This document shows, one piece after another, positions 28,535 to 37,614 of a stretch of DNA of 64,000 nt (the first letter of the stretch is position 1; every line of letters starts with the position of its first letter). The stretch covers positions 644,406 to 708,405 of the forward strand of contig NZ_JABKDE010000001.1 in the NCBI RefSeq assembly GCF_013623835.1. The letters run 5' to 3'. A program made the position numbers and the translations under genes. The notes under the pieces are model-generated. The model worked only from the letters and a program-made list of their open reading frames with translations, was not told where the DNA came from and made no database searches. This DNA comes from Brevibacterium oceani. Its GTDB lineage: Bacteria > Actinomycetota > Actinomycetes > Actinomycetales > Brevibacteriaceae.

Positions 28535-29763
28535 CGACTGATACCTCACCGGCGGCACCATCACCGGCACCACCGCCGGAGGTCGAGGCCGAGGACGGCA
28601 AGGAGCAGAACCTGCTGCAGGAGATCCTCTCCGGGTCCTGGCTTGTCTCGCTGCTGGCGATCGTGCTCGCACTGCTGCTCGGCGGTGTCCTCATCGCCGT
28701 GTCGAACACGGAGGTCGTTGCGGCCGCGGAGAACTTCTTCGCCGCCCCCGGCGACTTCTTCGCCACCCTCTTCTCCACCGTCGGCGAAGCCTATTCGGCA
28801 CTGTTCCGCGGAGCCGTCTTCGACTGGGACGCACGCACGACCGAACGCGCCATCCGCCCGCTGACCGAATCGATGGTCTCGGGCACCCCGCTCATCCTCA
28901 CCGGCCTCGGCATCGCCCTGGCCTTCCGCTGCGGACTGTTCAACATCGGCGGACAGGGCCAGGTCATCCTCGGCGCGACCATCGCCGGCTTCCTCGGCTA
29001 CGCACTGCCGCTGCCCCCGGTCGTCCACATGCTCGTGGCCGCTCTCGGCGGCATCATCGGCGGAGCGATCTGGGCCGGCATCGCCGGTGTCCTCAAGGCA
29101 CGCACCGGGGCCAACGAGGTGATCGTGACGATCATGCTCAACTCGATCGCCGGCTATGCGCTCGGATACCTGCTCAAGCAGAACTGGTTCACGCACACCA
29201 CCTCGGCGAACCCGCAGTCGCGCGTCGTCGACGATTCCGCGCAGATGTTCCTGCTGCTGCCGGCGCCGTTCCGTCTCCACTTCGGATTCGTGCTGGCGAT
29301 CCTCGCCGCGATCTTCGTGTGGTGGCTGCTCGAGCGCTCGACCATCGGCTTCGAGTTCAAGGCCGTCGGTGCGAACCCGCACGCGGCCCGCACCGCCGGC
29401 ATCTCCGTGTCGAAGGTGACCATCCTCGTCATGATCGTCGCCGGTGCCCTGGCCGGCCTCGGCGGAGCCGCGCAGGTGCTCGGCACCGAGTTCAAACTCA
29501 CCGGCGGCATCAGCGGCTCGATCGGATTCGACGCCATCACCGTGGCCCTGCTGGGCCGGTCGAAGCCGTTGGGCACGTTCCTCGCCGGTCTGCTGTTCGG
29601 CGCCTTCAAGGCCGGCGGCTACCTTATGCAGTCGCAGACGGGAACGCCGATCGACATCGTCCTCGTCGTCCAGTCCGTCATCGTGCTGCTCATCGCGGCC
29701 CCGCCCCTGGTGAGGTCGATCTTCCGGTTGCCCACGCCGGTGCTCAAGCGGAAGGAGGACTGA
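28531..29763 (+). CDS. Nucleoside ABC transporter permease 1 (YufP/NupP-like)
   Basis: Inner-membrane permease of BPD_transp_2 type. Short acidic, Pro-rich N-terminus, then about 9-10 helices. Family motifs: FRCGLFNIGGQGQVILGA, ARTGANEVIVTIMLNSIAGY and FKAVGANPHAARTAGIS. 410 aa. Coupled to the ATPase upstream by ATGA and 1 nt from the second permease. Confidence 0.92.
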   Translation: MTTDTSPAAPSPAPPPEVEAEDGKEQNLLQEILSGSWLVSLLAIVLALLLGGVLIAVSNTEVVAAAENFFAAPGDFFATLFSTVGEAYSALFRGAVFDWDARTTERAIRPLTESMVSGTPLILTGLGIALAFRCGLFNIGGQGQVILGATIAGFLGYALPLPPVVHMLVAALGGIIGGAIWAGIAGVLKARTGANEVIVTIMLNSIAGYALGYLLKQNWFTHTTSANPQSRVVDDSAQMFLLLPAPFRLHFGFVLAILAAIFVWWLLERSTIGFEFKAVGANPHAARTAGISVSKVTILVMIVAGALAGLGGAAQVLGTEFKLTGGISGSIGFDAITVALLGRSKPLGTFLAGLLFGAFKAGGYLMQSQTGTPIDIVLVVQSVIVLLIAAPPLVRSIFRLPTPVLKRKED

Positions 29764-29764
29764 G

Positions 29765-31048
29765 ATGACTGCTCAGACCGTGGAGAACACCTCTTCGACC
29801 CAGGTCAAGGCCTTGGCGCCGATCGCCTGGAAGTTCCCGATCGTGTATTCGATCCTCGCCCTCGTGTCCTTCGTCTTCTTCGGCCTCATCGGCCGGGACG
29901 GTGAGACGACCTTCCGGGTGGCCACCGGCGGAGACTTCTTCGCCATCCCCGATTTTGTCGTGTCCTCGACCGCGGCCGGACTGACCCTGGGCATCCTGCT
30001 CGTCGTCATGGCAGCGGCGTCGATCTACTTGGGCGTCAAGCGCATCAGTGTCGGCTCGTGGTTCCCGATGCTCTTCGGCGTCCTCTTCGTCATCTCGTTC
30101 CTCGCCTGGGCCGGCGGGGGCTCCGGCGGCGTGATCCCGCTGACGACCCTGCTCGCCGGGGCCCTGGCCCTATCGGTGCCGCTGATCTTCGGTGCCATGT
30201 GCGGCCTCGTCGGCGAACGCTCCGGCATCATCAACATCGCCATCGAGGGCCAGCTGCTCGCCGGTGCGTTCCTCGCCGCCGTCGTCGCTTCGGTGGTGAA
30301 GAATCCGTACGCAGGGCTGCTCGCCGCGCCGATCGCCGGCGCGCTGGTCGCCGTGATCCTCACGTTCTTCGCCGTGAAGTACTGGGTCAACCAGATCATC
30401 ATCGGCGTCGTCCTCAACGTCCTCGTCGTCGGACTGACGAGCTTCCTCTACTCGACGGTGCTCACCGAGGACCCCGCACTGTGGAACGCGCGCCAGAAGC
30501 TGCCGAACCTGCCCATCCCGCTGCTCTCGGACATTCCGGTGCTCGGACGGGTGCTGTTCGACCAGAACATCCTCGTCTACATCATGTACGTCGTCGTCAT
30601 CGCCCTGCAGATCTTCGTGTTCCGCTCGAAATGGGGTCTGCGGATGCGGGCCGTCGGCGAACACCCGAAAGCTGCGGACACCGTGGGCATCAAGGTCAAC
30701 TTCACGCGCGTGCGCAACACGCTCATGGCCGGTGCGATCGCCGGACTCGGCGGAGCCTTCTTCACGGTCGGCTCTGGGCTGGCCTTCGGCAAGGAGATGT
30801 CGGCCGGACAGGGCTATATCGCCCTGGCCGCGATGATCCTGGGCAAGTGGAACCCGAAGGGAGCGCTGCTGGCGGCACTGCTGTTCGGCTTCTCGAAGAG
30901 CCTCGGCAACACGCTGCAGTCGATCGGCACGCCCGTGGCCAACGAGCTGCTGCTCATGCTTCCCTACATCGTCACCGTCTTCGCCGTCGCCGGCTTCGTC
31001 GGTCGGGTCCGCCCGCCCGCTGCGGAAGGTGTTCCCTACGTGAAATGA
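29765..31048 (+). CDS. Nucleoside ABC transporter permease 2 (YufQ/NupQ-like)
   Basis: Second permease subunit. Core motif GLVGERSGIINIAIEGQLLAGA and RAVGEHPKAADTVGI, then GGAFFTVGSGLAFGKEMSAGQGYIALAAMILGKWNP (a stretch about residues 334-369). 427 aa with about 10 helices. Begins 1 nt after the stop of permease 1. Confidence 0.92.
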   Translation: MTAQTVENTSSTQVKALAPIAWKFPIVYSILALVSFVFFGLIGRDGETTFRVATGGDFFAIPDFVVSSTAAGLTLGILLVVMAAASIYLGVKRISVGSWFPMLFGVLFVISFLAWAGGGSGGVIPLTTLLAGALALSVPLIFGAMCGLVGERSGIINIAIEGQLLAGAFLAAVVASVVKNPYAGLLAAPIAGALVAVILTFFAVKYWVNQIIIGVVLNVLVVGLTSFLYSTVLTEDPALWNARQKLPNLPIPLLSDIPVLGRVLFDQNILVYIMYVVVIALQIFVFRSKWGLRMRAVGEHPKAADTVGIKVNFTRVRNTLMAGAIAGLGGAFFTVGSGLAFGKEMSAGQGYIALAAMILGKWNPKGALLAALLFGFSKSLGNTLQSIGTPVANELLLMLPYIVTVFAVAGFVGRVRPPAAEGVPYVK

Positions 31049-31167
31049 ACCCCACCTCGGCGATGGGATGAATCCCACCGCGGGACCCGGCCGACCGGGC
31101 CCGCCCGAGGTCTTGCGGCACCCCCTCGACATACCAGCAGTCACACCCTGAAGGAAGAGGTATCCCC

Positions 31168-31674
31168 ATGACTGTCCCCGACAAGGATGTCCCCGACACC
31201 GACGCCTCCGAGCACGTCTGGAGCGACGAACCCACCCCGGTCAGCCCCGATGACCTCAGCGAGGGCACCTGGTCGCTGCTGCGGGAGGAGGCGAAGCGGG
31301 CGATGGCGAGGGCCTATGTGCCGTACTCGTCGTATTCCGTCGGCGCCGCCGCGCTCGTGTGCGACGGGCGCATCGTCAGCGGCTGCAACATCGAGAACGC
31401 CTCCTTCGGCGTGACCCTGTGCGCCGAATGCTCGCTCGTATCCGATCTGTTCATGTCCGGTGGAGGACGGCTCGTCGCCTTCGACTGCGTGGACGGGGAC
31501 GGCAACACCCTCGTGCCCTGCGGACGCTGCCGGCAGCTGCTGTTCGAACACGGCGGTGATGACCTCGTGCTCAACATGCCCAGCGGACGCGCCCCCATGT
31601 CCGTGGTCCTGCCCGAAGCATTCGGACCCGACCATCTGAACGCCTCCGACGCGGCCCACACCGCGAAGCACTGA
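31168..31674 (+). CDS. cdd: Cytidine deaminase
   Basis: Deaminates cytidine and deoxycytidine to uridine and deoxyuridine in salvage. Zinc-site motifs CAECSLVSDLFMSGG and VPCGRCRQLLFEHG, substrate loop SGCNIENASFG. 168 aa; the first ~35 residues are an extra acidic N-terminal extension relative to the usual ~130-aa tetrameric enzyme. ATG has AGGAAGAGG upstream. 119 bp after the permease, so in the same direction and likely the same transcript. Confidence 0.94.
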   Translation: MTVPDKDVPDTDASEHVWSDEPTPVSPDDLSEGTWSLLREEAKRAMARAYVPYSSYSVGAAALVCDGRIVSGCNIENASFGVTLCAECSLVSDLFMSGGGRLVAFDCVDGDGNTLVPCGRCRQLLFEHGGDDLVLNMPSGRAPMSVVLPEAFGPDHLNASDAAHTAKH

Positions 31675-31731
31675 CGACTCCACCTCCGCCGAGGCGGCCG
31701 GCCGAAACGAACACAACGAAGGAATGAGACT

Positions 31732-33021
31732 GTGACAGTAGAGGCATTCGACGCCGTCGACGTCATCGCGACCAAACGCGACGGGAAGGCGCTCAGCAGG
31801 GAGCACATCGACTGGGTCATCGACGCCTACACCCGCGGGGCCGTCGCCGATGAGCAGATGGCCGCGCTGGCCATGGCGATCTTCATCAACGACATGGAAC
31901 CGCGCGAGATCGCCGACTGGACTCAGGCGATGATCGCCTCCGGCGAGCGGATGGACTTCTCGACGCTGTCGCGCCCGACCTCCGACAAGCATTCGACCGG
32001 GGGAGTCGGGGACAAGATCACCCTGCCCCTGGCCCCGCTCGTCGCCGTCTTCGACGTCGCCGTGCCGCAGCTCTCCGGCCGCGGCCTCGGCCACACGGGC
32101 GGGACCCTGGACAAGCTCGAGTCCATCCCCGGGTGGCAGGCAGGGCTGAGCAACGACGCGATACTGACCCAGCTCGAGGACATCGGCGCCGTCATCTGCG
32201 CGGCCGGATCCGGACTGGCCCCGGCGGACAAGAAGCTCTACGCCCTGCGCGACACCACCTCGACGGTCGACTGCATTCCGCTCATCGCCTCGTCGATCAT
32301 GTCGAAGAAGATCGCTGAGGGCACCGGCGGACTCGTCCTCGACGTCAAGGTCGGCTCGGGTGCGTTCATGAAGGACATGAGCAAGGCACAGAAGCTGGCG
32401 CGGACCATGGTCGACCTCGGCACAGCCGCCGGGGTGAAGACCTCGGCCCTGCTCACCGACATGTCCACGCCGCTGGGTCTGACGGTCGGCAATGCCCTCG
32501 AGGTCCGCGAATCCGTCGAGGTCCTCGCCGGTGGGGGACCGGCCGACGTCGTCGACCTCACGGTGGCCCTGGCCGAGGAGATGCTGCGCCTGGCCGGAAA
32601 GTCCGACGTCGACGTGCGCGCCGCGCTGTCCGACGGTCGGGCCATGGACAAGTGGACGGCGATGATCCGAGCGCAGGGCGGCGACCCGTCGGCGGCCTTG
32701 CCCGTGGCCGAACACACCGAGGTCGTCACCGCCCCCGAGTCCGGGGTGCTGACCACGCTCGACGCGCTGTCGGTGGGAGTCGCCTCGTGGCGGCTGGGAG
32801 CCGGTCGCGCCCGTAAGGAGGATCCGGTGCAGGCCGTCGCCGGCATCGAACTCCACGCGAAGCCCGGCGACACCGTCACCGCAGGCCAGCCGCTCATGAC
32901 CCTGCACACCGAGACGCCCGAGCGTTTCGCCCGGGCGATCGAAGCGCTGGAGTCAGCGGTCGAGATCGGCGGGGACGCCGCCTCGGTGCCGGAGTCGATC
33001 GTGTTCGAGAAGATCAGCTGA
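31732..33021 (+). CDS. deoA: Thymidine phosphorylase
   Basis: Phosphorolysis of thymidine or deoxyuridine to base plus deoxyribose 1-phosphate. Motifs: [18 protein letters not shown] (phosphate site), [43 protein letters not shown], and C-terminal barrel-sandwich [18 protein letters not shown]. 429 aa from GTG 31732 with GAAGGA upstream. Follows cdd. Confidence 0.95.
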   Translation: MTVEAFDAVDVIATKRDGKALSREHIDWVIDAYTRGAVADEQMAALAMAIFINDMEPREIADWTQAMIASGERMDFSTLSRPTSDKHSTGGVGDKITLPLAPLVAVFDVAVPQLSGRGLGHTGGTLDKLESIPGWQAGLSNDAILTQLEDIGAVICAAGSGLAPADKKLYALRDTTSTVDCIPLIASSIMSKKIAEGTGGLVLDVKVGSGAFMKDMSKAQKLARTMVDLGTAAGVKTSALLTDMSTPLGLTVGNALEVRESVEVLAGGGPADVVDLTVALAEEMLRLAGKSDVDVRAALSDGRAMDKWTAMIRAQGGDPSAALPVAEHTEVVTAPESGVLTTLDALSVGVASWRLGAGRARKEDPVQAVAGIELHAKPGDTVTAGQPLMTLHTETPERFARAIEALESAVEIGGDAASVPESIVFEKIS

Positions 33022-33076
33022 GCCCCTGCCACCCCGCTACCCTGAAGCCACCGCACCACTTCACTTGGAGGAACCC

Positions 33077-33724
33077 ATGACCAGCCGAAACGATGTCGCC
33101 GCGATCATCGACCACACCCTGCTCAAGCCCGAAGCCACCCCGGCCGACGTCGAAGCGCTCGTGGCCGAGGCGAAGGGCCTCGGGGTGCTCGCGATCTGCG
33201 TGTCACCGTCGATGCTGCCGATCACCGATCCGGGCGAGCTCGTCGTCGCGACCGTCGTCGGATTCCCGTCCGGCCAGGTCAAGCCTGAGATCAAGGCCGC
33301 CGAGGCGAAGCGCGCGGTGGCCGACGGTGCCGCCGAGGTCGATATGGTCATCAACATCGGCCAGGCCATCGCCGGGGACTTCGACGGGCTCGAGGCCGAC
33401 ATCCGTGGGGTCGTCGAGGCCAGCGGGGACGCGCTGGTCAAGGTCATCATCGAATCGGCGGCGCTGTCCGATGAGCAGATCGTCGAGGCCTGCCGCCGCG
33501 CCGAGGCCGGCGGGGCCGGATTCGTCAAGACCTCCACCGGCTTCCACCCCGCAGGCGGTGCCAGCGCCCACGCCGTGGCACTCATGCGGGAGACGGTGGG
33601 CGATCGCCTCGGCGTCAAGGCCTCCGGCGGCATCCGCACCGCCGAGGCGGCCGAAGAGATGATCGCCGCCGGCGCGTCCCGCCTGGGCCTCTCCGGCAGC
33701 GCAGCAATCCTCAACTCCCTCTGA
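33077..33724 (+). CDS. deoC: Deoxyribose-phosphate aldolase
   Basis: Splits 2-deoxyribose 5-phosphate into acetaldehyde and glyceraldehyde 3-phosphate. Class I aldolase: [17 protein letters not shown] at the N-terminus, [31 protein letters not shown] (Schiff-base Lys) and [20 protein letters not shown]. 215 aa, normal. Start ATG 33077 with GGAGGA 4-9 nt upstream. Its last codons, ending CTCTGA, form one arm end of the palindrome at 33717-33794. Confidence 0.95.
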   Translation: MTSRNDVAAIIDHTLLKPEATPADVEALVAEAKGLGVLAICVSPSMLPITDPGELVVATVVGFPSGQVKPEIKAAEAKRAVADGAAEVDMVINIGQAIAGDFDGLEADIRGVVEASGDALVKVIIESAALSDEQIVEACRRAEAGGAGFVKTSTGFHPAGGASAHAVALMRETVGDRLGVKASGGIRTAEAAEEMIAAGASRLGLSGSAAILNSL

Positions 33725-33794
33725 TTGCTACCCGACGGCGGCCCAGCAACCTGGCGCCAGGTTGCTGGGCCGCCGTCGGGTAGCAATCAGAGGG
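33717..33794. repeat. 78-bp perfect palindrome between deoC and the convergent mutase gene
   Basis: Two 39-bp arms meet with no unpaired centre (between 33755 and 33756). It includes the stop codons of both convergent genes (each ends CTCTGA). The inner 31-bp arm recurs, slightly changed, at 63880-63941. Acts at least as a bidirectional terminator; also a mobile-repeat candidate. Confidence 0.92.
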
Positions 33795-35631
33795 CGAGGA
33801 AGGTTTTGAGCTCGGTGCTGATCGAGGTCAGGCGTTCCTTGAGTGCAGGAGCCAGTGAGACGCTCGCCGAGGTGGCCGGCAGTCGCACTCCCGCGCTGGC
33901 GGCCGCACGTGCATCGGCCTCGGATGCGGCTTCGAGTTCGGAGGGCTCGGCGACGACCTCGAGGTAGCACTTGAGCTTCGGTTCCGTACCCGATGGGCGG
34001 ACGATGACCCGTGAGTTCGATTCCGAGAGCAGCAGGATCCCGTCGGTCGGCGGCAGGCTTTCATATCCGGCGGAGAGGTCGTGGACCTCAGCCACAGGGG
34101 ATCCCGCCAGCGTCGCTGGTGGGTTCTCGCGCAGCTTCGCCATGGCCGTGGCGATGAGCGAGACGTCATCGAGGCGGAAGGACAGCGGCGCGGTGGCGAA
34201 ATAGCCGTCTCGGCCCCGGATCCGGTCGAGTTCGGCCTCAATGCTGCTGCCCTCGGACTTCAGACGAGAGGCCAGAGCCGCAAACGTGACAGCTGCCGAG
34301 ATCCCGTCCTTGTCGCGGACGGCAGCCGGGTCGACGCAGTAGCCGAGCGCCTCCTCGTAGCCGAAGACGAGTCCGGGCACGCGGGAGATCCACTTGAACC
34401 CGGTGAGAGTGTCCACCGCGGCGAAACCATGGCTCGTGGCCGCGGCCGCGAGCCCCCGAGAGGACACGATCGAATTCGCGAAGACGGGTGCCGCAGCCTG
34501 AGATCCCGACGACGGTCCCGTCGCATGATGCGTGCCCGCAGCCAGCCGAGCCGCGGCATCCTCACCGAGGAGCAGCCCCACCTCGTCGCCGGTCAGCTGT
34601 CGGTATCCGGAGGCTGCCGACGAGTCGGGGATCGCCGCGGAGAACCGGTCGGCATCGGGATCGTTGGCGATGATGAGTTCGGCCCCGACCTCACGCGCGA
34701 GGTCATAGGACTCATCGAGCGCCCCGGCCTCTTCGGGATTCGGGAAGGACACTGTCGGAAAGTCCGGGTCAGGATCCTGTTGCGAAGCCACTGGGTAAAC
34801 GTCGGCGAACCCGGTGCGGGTCAGGGCCGCCTCGGCGACACCGGCACCCACACCATGCAGGGAGGTGAGCACGATCGACAGCTCCCCGCTCGCCCGCGCC
34901 CCCATCTCGTCGATACGGGCCAGATAACGCTCGACGATCGACTCATCGAGGTGCTCCCACCCGGATTCGGCACGCGGCACCGAGACGACGGATTCGACGG
35001 CGGCGATCTTCTGGGCGATGAGGGCATCGGCAGGGCTGACGATCTGTGCTCCGGCACCGGCGAGAGCGGCGTCAGAATCGGATTCGATGGCCTGCAGCGG
35101 ACGCAGCCCGAGGTAGACCTTGTAACCGTTGTCCGCCGGCGGATTGTGGCTGGCCGTGACCATGACCCCGGCATCGGCGCCCAGGTGGGACAGGGCGAAG
35201 GCGAGCAGCGGGGTCGGCAGCTGTTCGGGCAGCTGGATCGCGACCCCTCCGGCGGCGGTGACGACGGCGGCGGTGTCCGCGGCGAAGTCGGAGGACTTGT
35301 AGCGGGCGTCGCAGCCGATGACGACGCGGAATCCTTCGCCCACGGTCTCGGCGAGGAATGCCGAGAGCCCGGCCGCGGCTCGGATGACCACGGCCCGGTT
35401 CATCCGGTTCGGACCCGCGGCGATCTCCCCGCGCAGGCCCGCGGTGCCGAAGACGAGGGGGCCGGCAAACCGGTCCTCGAGATCGGCCACGGCCGCCGCA
35501 TCCCCGGCCTCAGCCTCGGCGAGGACGTGCTCCAGGGTCGTCGCGGTCCGCGGATCAGGGTCATCGGCGATCCAGGCGCGGACCACCTCGGCGTCGAATC
35601 CGGCGGTGAAACGATCGGCTACACGGGTCAT
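33787..35631 (-). CDS. Phospho-sugar mutase (phosphopentomutase/phosphomannomutase family)
   Basis: Moves a phosphate between sugar C1 and C5/C6. Alpha-D-phosphohexomutase fold: FGTAGLRGEIAAGPNRMN, phosphoserine loop GVMVTASHNPPADNGYKVYLG, metal loop ANDPDADRFSAAIPD, and C-terminal VRPSGTEPKLKCYLEVV. 614 aa, in line with the long PgcA/PGM2-like subgroup (~560-600) with acidic inserts. Start ATG 35631. Next to purine nucleoside phosphorylase and opposite deoC, phosphopentomutase activity on (deoxy)ribose 1-phosphate is the sensible role (inference). Confidence 0.9.
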   Translation of the reverse strand: MTRVADRFTAGFDAEVVRAWIADDPDPRTATTLEHVLAEAEAGDAAAVADLEDRFAGPLVFGTAGLRGEIAAGPNRMNRAVVIRAAAGLSAFLAETVGEGFRVVIGCDARYKSSDFAADTAAVVTAAGGVAIQLPEQLPTPLLAFALSHLGADAGVMVTASHNPPADNGYKVYLGLRPLQAIESDSDAALAGAGAQIVSPADALIAQKIAAVESVVSVPRAESGWEHLDESIVERYLARIDEMGARASGELSIVLTSLHGVGAGVAEAALTRTGFADVYPVASQQDPDPDFPTVSFPNPEEAGALDESYDLAREVGAELIIANDPDADRFSAAIPDSSAASGYRQLTGDEVGLLLGEDAAARLAAGTHHATGPSSGSQAAAPVFANSIVSSRGLAAAATSHGFAAVDTLTGFKWISRVPGLVFGYEEALGYCVDPAAVRDKDGISAAVTFAALASRLKSEGSSIEAELDRIRGRDGYFATAPLSFRLDDVSLIATAMAKLRENPPATLAGSPVAEVHDLSAGYESLPPTDGILLLSESNSRVIVRPSGTEPKLKCYLEVVAEPSELEAASEADARAAASAGVRLPATSASVSLAPALKERLTSISTELKTFLAL

Positions 35632-35701
35632 GTTTGGTCCTTTGCGAGGTCGCGGAGAGGGATAGGGCGAATGCGGAACGGCGCAGGGAGTGCGCGGAGC
35701 C

Positions 35702-36511
35702 TCAGAGCTTCGCGACGATGTCGGCGAGCAGGCGGGAGATGCGCGGGGCGGCCGCGGCACCGGCTTCGATGACCTCGGCGTGGGAGAGCGGGGTCTCCTG
35801 GATGCCGGCGGCGAGGTTCGTCACCAGCGAGATGCCCATGAGCTCGAGTCCGGCCTGACGTGCGGCGATGGCCTCGAGCGTCGTCGACATGCCCACGAGA
35901 TCCGCGCCGAGGATGCCCGCCATGCGCACCTCGGCGGGCGTCTCGTAGTGGGGGCCGCGGAACTGCGCGTAGACGCCCTCGTCGAGGGTCGGGTCGATCT
36001 CCTTGGCAATGCGACGCATCCGCGGGGAGTAGAGATCGGTGAGGTCGACGAAGTTCGCGCCCTCGATCGGCGAGGTGCCGGTGAGATTGATGTGGTCGGA
36101 GATGAGCACCGGGGTGCCGGCCGCCCAATTCCGGTTGAGCCCGCCGCAGCCATTGGTGAGCACGAGCGACTGGCACCCGGCGGCAGCGGCGGTGCGGACA
36201 CCGTGGGCGACGGCACGCACGCCCTTGCCTTCGTAGTAGTGGGTGCGCGATCCCAGCACGAGCGCATGCTTGCCGCTGGCTTCGATCCGCACGGTCCGCA
36301 GCATCGTCCCGTGCCCTTCGACGGCTGGAGCGTGGAAGCCGGGGACCTCGGCCGCGGGAACCTCGCTGATCGTCTCGCCGAGGAGGTCGGCCGCGCCGCC
36401 CCACCCGGAGCCGAGGACGAGAGCAATGTCATGGGCGTCGATCCCGGCGGCGGAGTTGATGGTCGTGGCCGCGGCCCGGGCGGCGGCGGTAGGATCGCTT
36501 AAGTCAGTCAT
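35702..36511 (-). CDS. Purine-nucleoside phosphorylase
   Basis: Phosphorolysis of purine nucleosides. Trimeric-type (PunA/PNP I) signatures: IALVLGSGWGGAADLL, GKHALVLGSRTHYYEGKG, LTNGCGGLNRNWAAGTPVLISDHINLTG (about residues 123-150) and QFRGPHYETPAEVRM, then GMSTTLEAIAARQAGL. 269 aa, typical. Start ATG 36511 after the in-frame upstream extension was rejected. 70 bp upstream of the mutase, so one salvage operon facing the deo operon. Confidence 0.94.
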   Translation of the reverse strand: MTDLSDPTAAARAAATTINSAAGIDAHDIALVLGSGWGGAADLLGETISEVPAAEVPGFHAPAVEGHGTMLRTVRIEASGKHALVLGSRTHYYEGKGVRAVAHGVRTAAAAGCQSLVLTNGCGGLNRNWAAGTPVLISDHINLTGTSPIEGANFVDLTDLYSPRMRRIAKEIDPTLDEGVYAQFRGPHYETPAEVRMAGILGADLVGMSTTLEAIAARQAGLELMGISLVTNLAAGIQETPLSHAEVIEAGAAAAPRISRLLADIVAKL

Positions 36512-36555
36512 GACGCCAAGATTATCAAGTTCCCCACCGCCCAAGGAGCGAGCAC

Positions 36556-37614
36556 ATGCCCATTCGAGAGCTGAGCGACGGTGACGATCTGCGCCTGAAC
36601 GAGGTGTTCGCGGACGCGACCACCCCGGCCGGTCATATGGCCAGGTCACTGTTCCGCCCGTCCTCGGATTCTCCGCTGGTGCGCTCCGTCATCGCCGAGG
36701 TGGTCCCCGAGGTTCCCGTCGGAGCCGCCGCGATCGCCGAATCCCCTCTTCACCCTTACCGTGCCTGGGTGCACGTCGAGGTGGCCGCCGAGGAACAGGG
36801 GCACGGTCAGGGACGTGAGCTCTTCGAAGCCGTGTGCGCCGAGACCCGTGGCACCGGGCTTGAAGGCCTCGACCTGCGAGCCCGAGTGCAGGCCGGCAGC
36901 ACGGGGGAGGGCTTCGCGCAGGCCCTCGGCTTCACTCCGCTGACGACGACCCGTGTCATCCGGGTGCCCGCCGGTGCCCTGCCTCCGGCCGGAGGCGGCC
37001 GGGCGGAGGACCTCGAGATCGTGGCCACCGGTTCGGTGAAGCTGACGAAGGCGTTCCTCGCCTGGTACACCGCAGTCAACCGTGACGATGCCGTCGGCCC
37101 GCTGACGATCGGACAGGTCAACAATGCCTTCCTCTCCGAGGCTGCCGGTGCCCATGGTGCCGCACTGCTCGGCGGTGCGGCCGGGACCGCCGAGGCGGGT
37201 GGGCTGAGCGCCTTCGCCGTGTCCTATGCGCGGGAAGCCGATGAGACCGCAGGGACCGTGCTATCGGCCGGTGAACCGGGCACCGGCACAGTTAGTGCTG
37301 GAGCCGCCGCCGGAGACGGGGCAGGTCAGGCTGTCGTCGATCAGGCCGTTGAAGAAGCCCCGACCGAACTCATCCTCGGGTCGATGTTCGAGACTCGCGA
37401 GGACGCCGAGGCAACTGGTGAGGACTTCGCCGCTGCTGTCGCCGATGCCGAACTGCTCCTGGCCCGGCTGTCGGTCGATGCCGATGTCGTCATCGAGGTC
37501 ACGAGCGGAATGCCCGTGATCTCAGCACTCGCCGACCGCCTGCTCGAGGCGGGGACGGCCACCGAACTCTACCGTTATGAGACGCTCACAGGACCTCCTG
37601 CCGACGTGAGCTGA
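36556..37614 (+). CDS. GNAT-like N-acetyltransferase, double-domain
   Basis: 352 aa with an N-terminal GNAT fold: AWVHVEVAAEEQGHGQGRELFEAVCAE (a long acetyl-CoA loop region near residues 72-98), then LRARVQAGSTGEGFAQALGF. The second half resembles another, weaker GNAT half, with a low-complexity Ala/Gly linker (about 205-265). The tandem architecture resembles mycothiol synthase-type proteins, but I would not assign that activity. Convergent overlap of 29 bp with the EssC-like gene. Confidence 0.65.
   Translation: MPIRELSDGDDLRLNEVFADATTPAGHMARSLFRPSSDSPLVRSVIAEVVPEVPVGAAAIAESPLHPYRAWVHVEVAAEEQGHGQGRELFEAVCAETRGTGLEGLDLRARVQAGSTGEGFAQALGFTPLTTTRVIRVPAGALPPAGGGRAEDLEIVATGSVKLTKAFLAWYTAVNRDDAVGPLTIGQVNNAFLSEAAGAHGAALLGGAAGTAEAGGLSAFAVSYAREADETAGTVLSAGEPGTGTVSAGAAAGDGAGQAVVDQAVEEAPTELILGSMFETREDAEATGEDFAAAVADAELLLARLSVDADVVIEVTSGMPVISALADRLLEAGTATELYRYETLTGPPADVS

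Noticed and set aside
34081..35772. 563-aa open frame opposite the sugar mutase
   Set aside because: Mirror of a well-supported gene in GC-rich DNA; composition is Arg/Gly/Asp-rich without recognisable domains.
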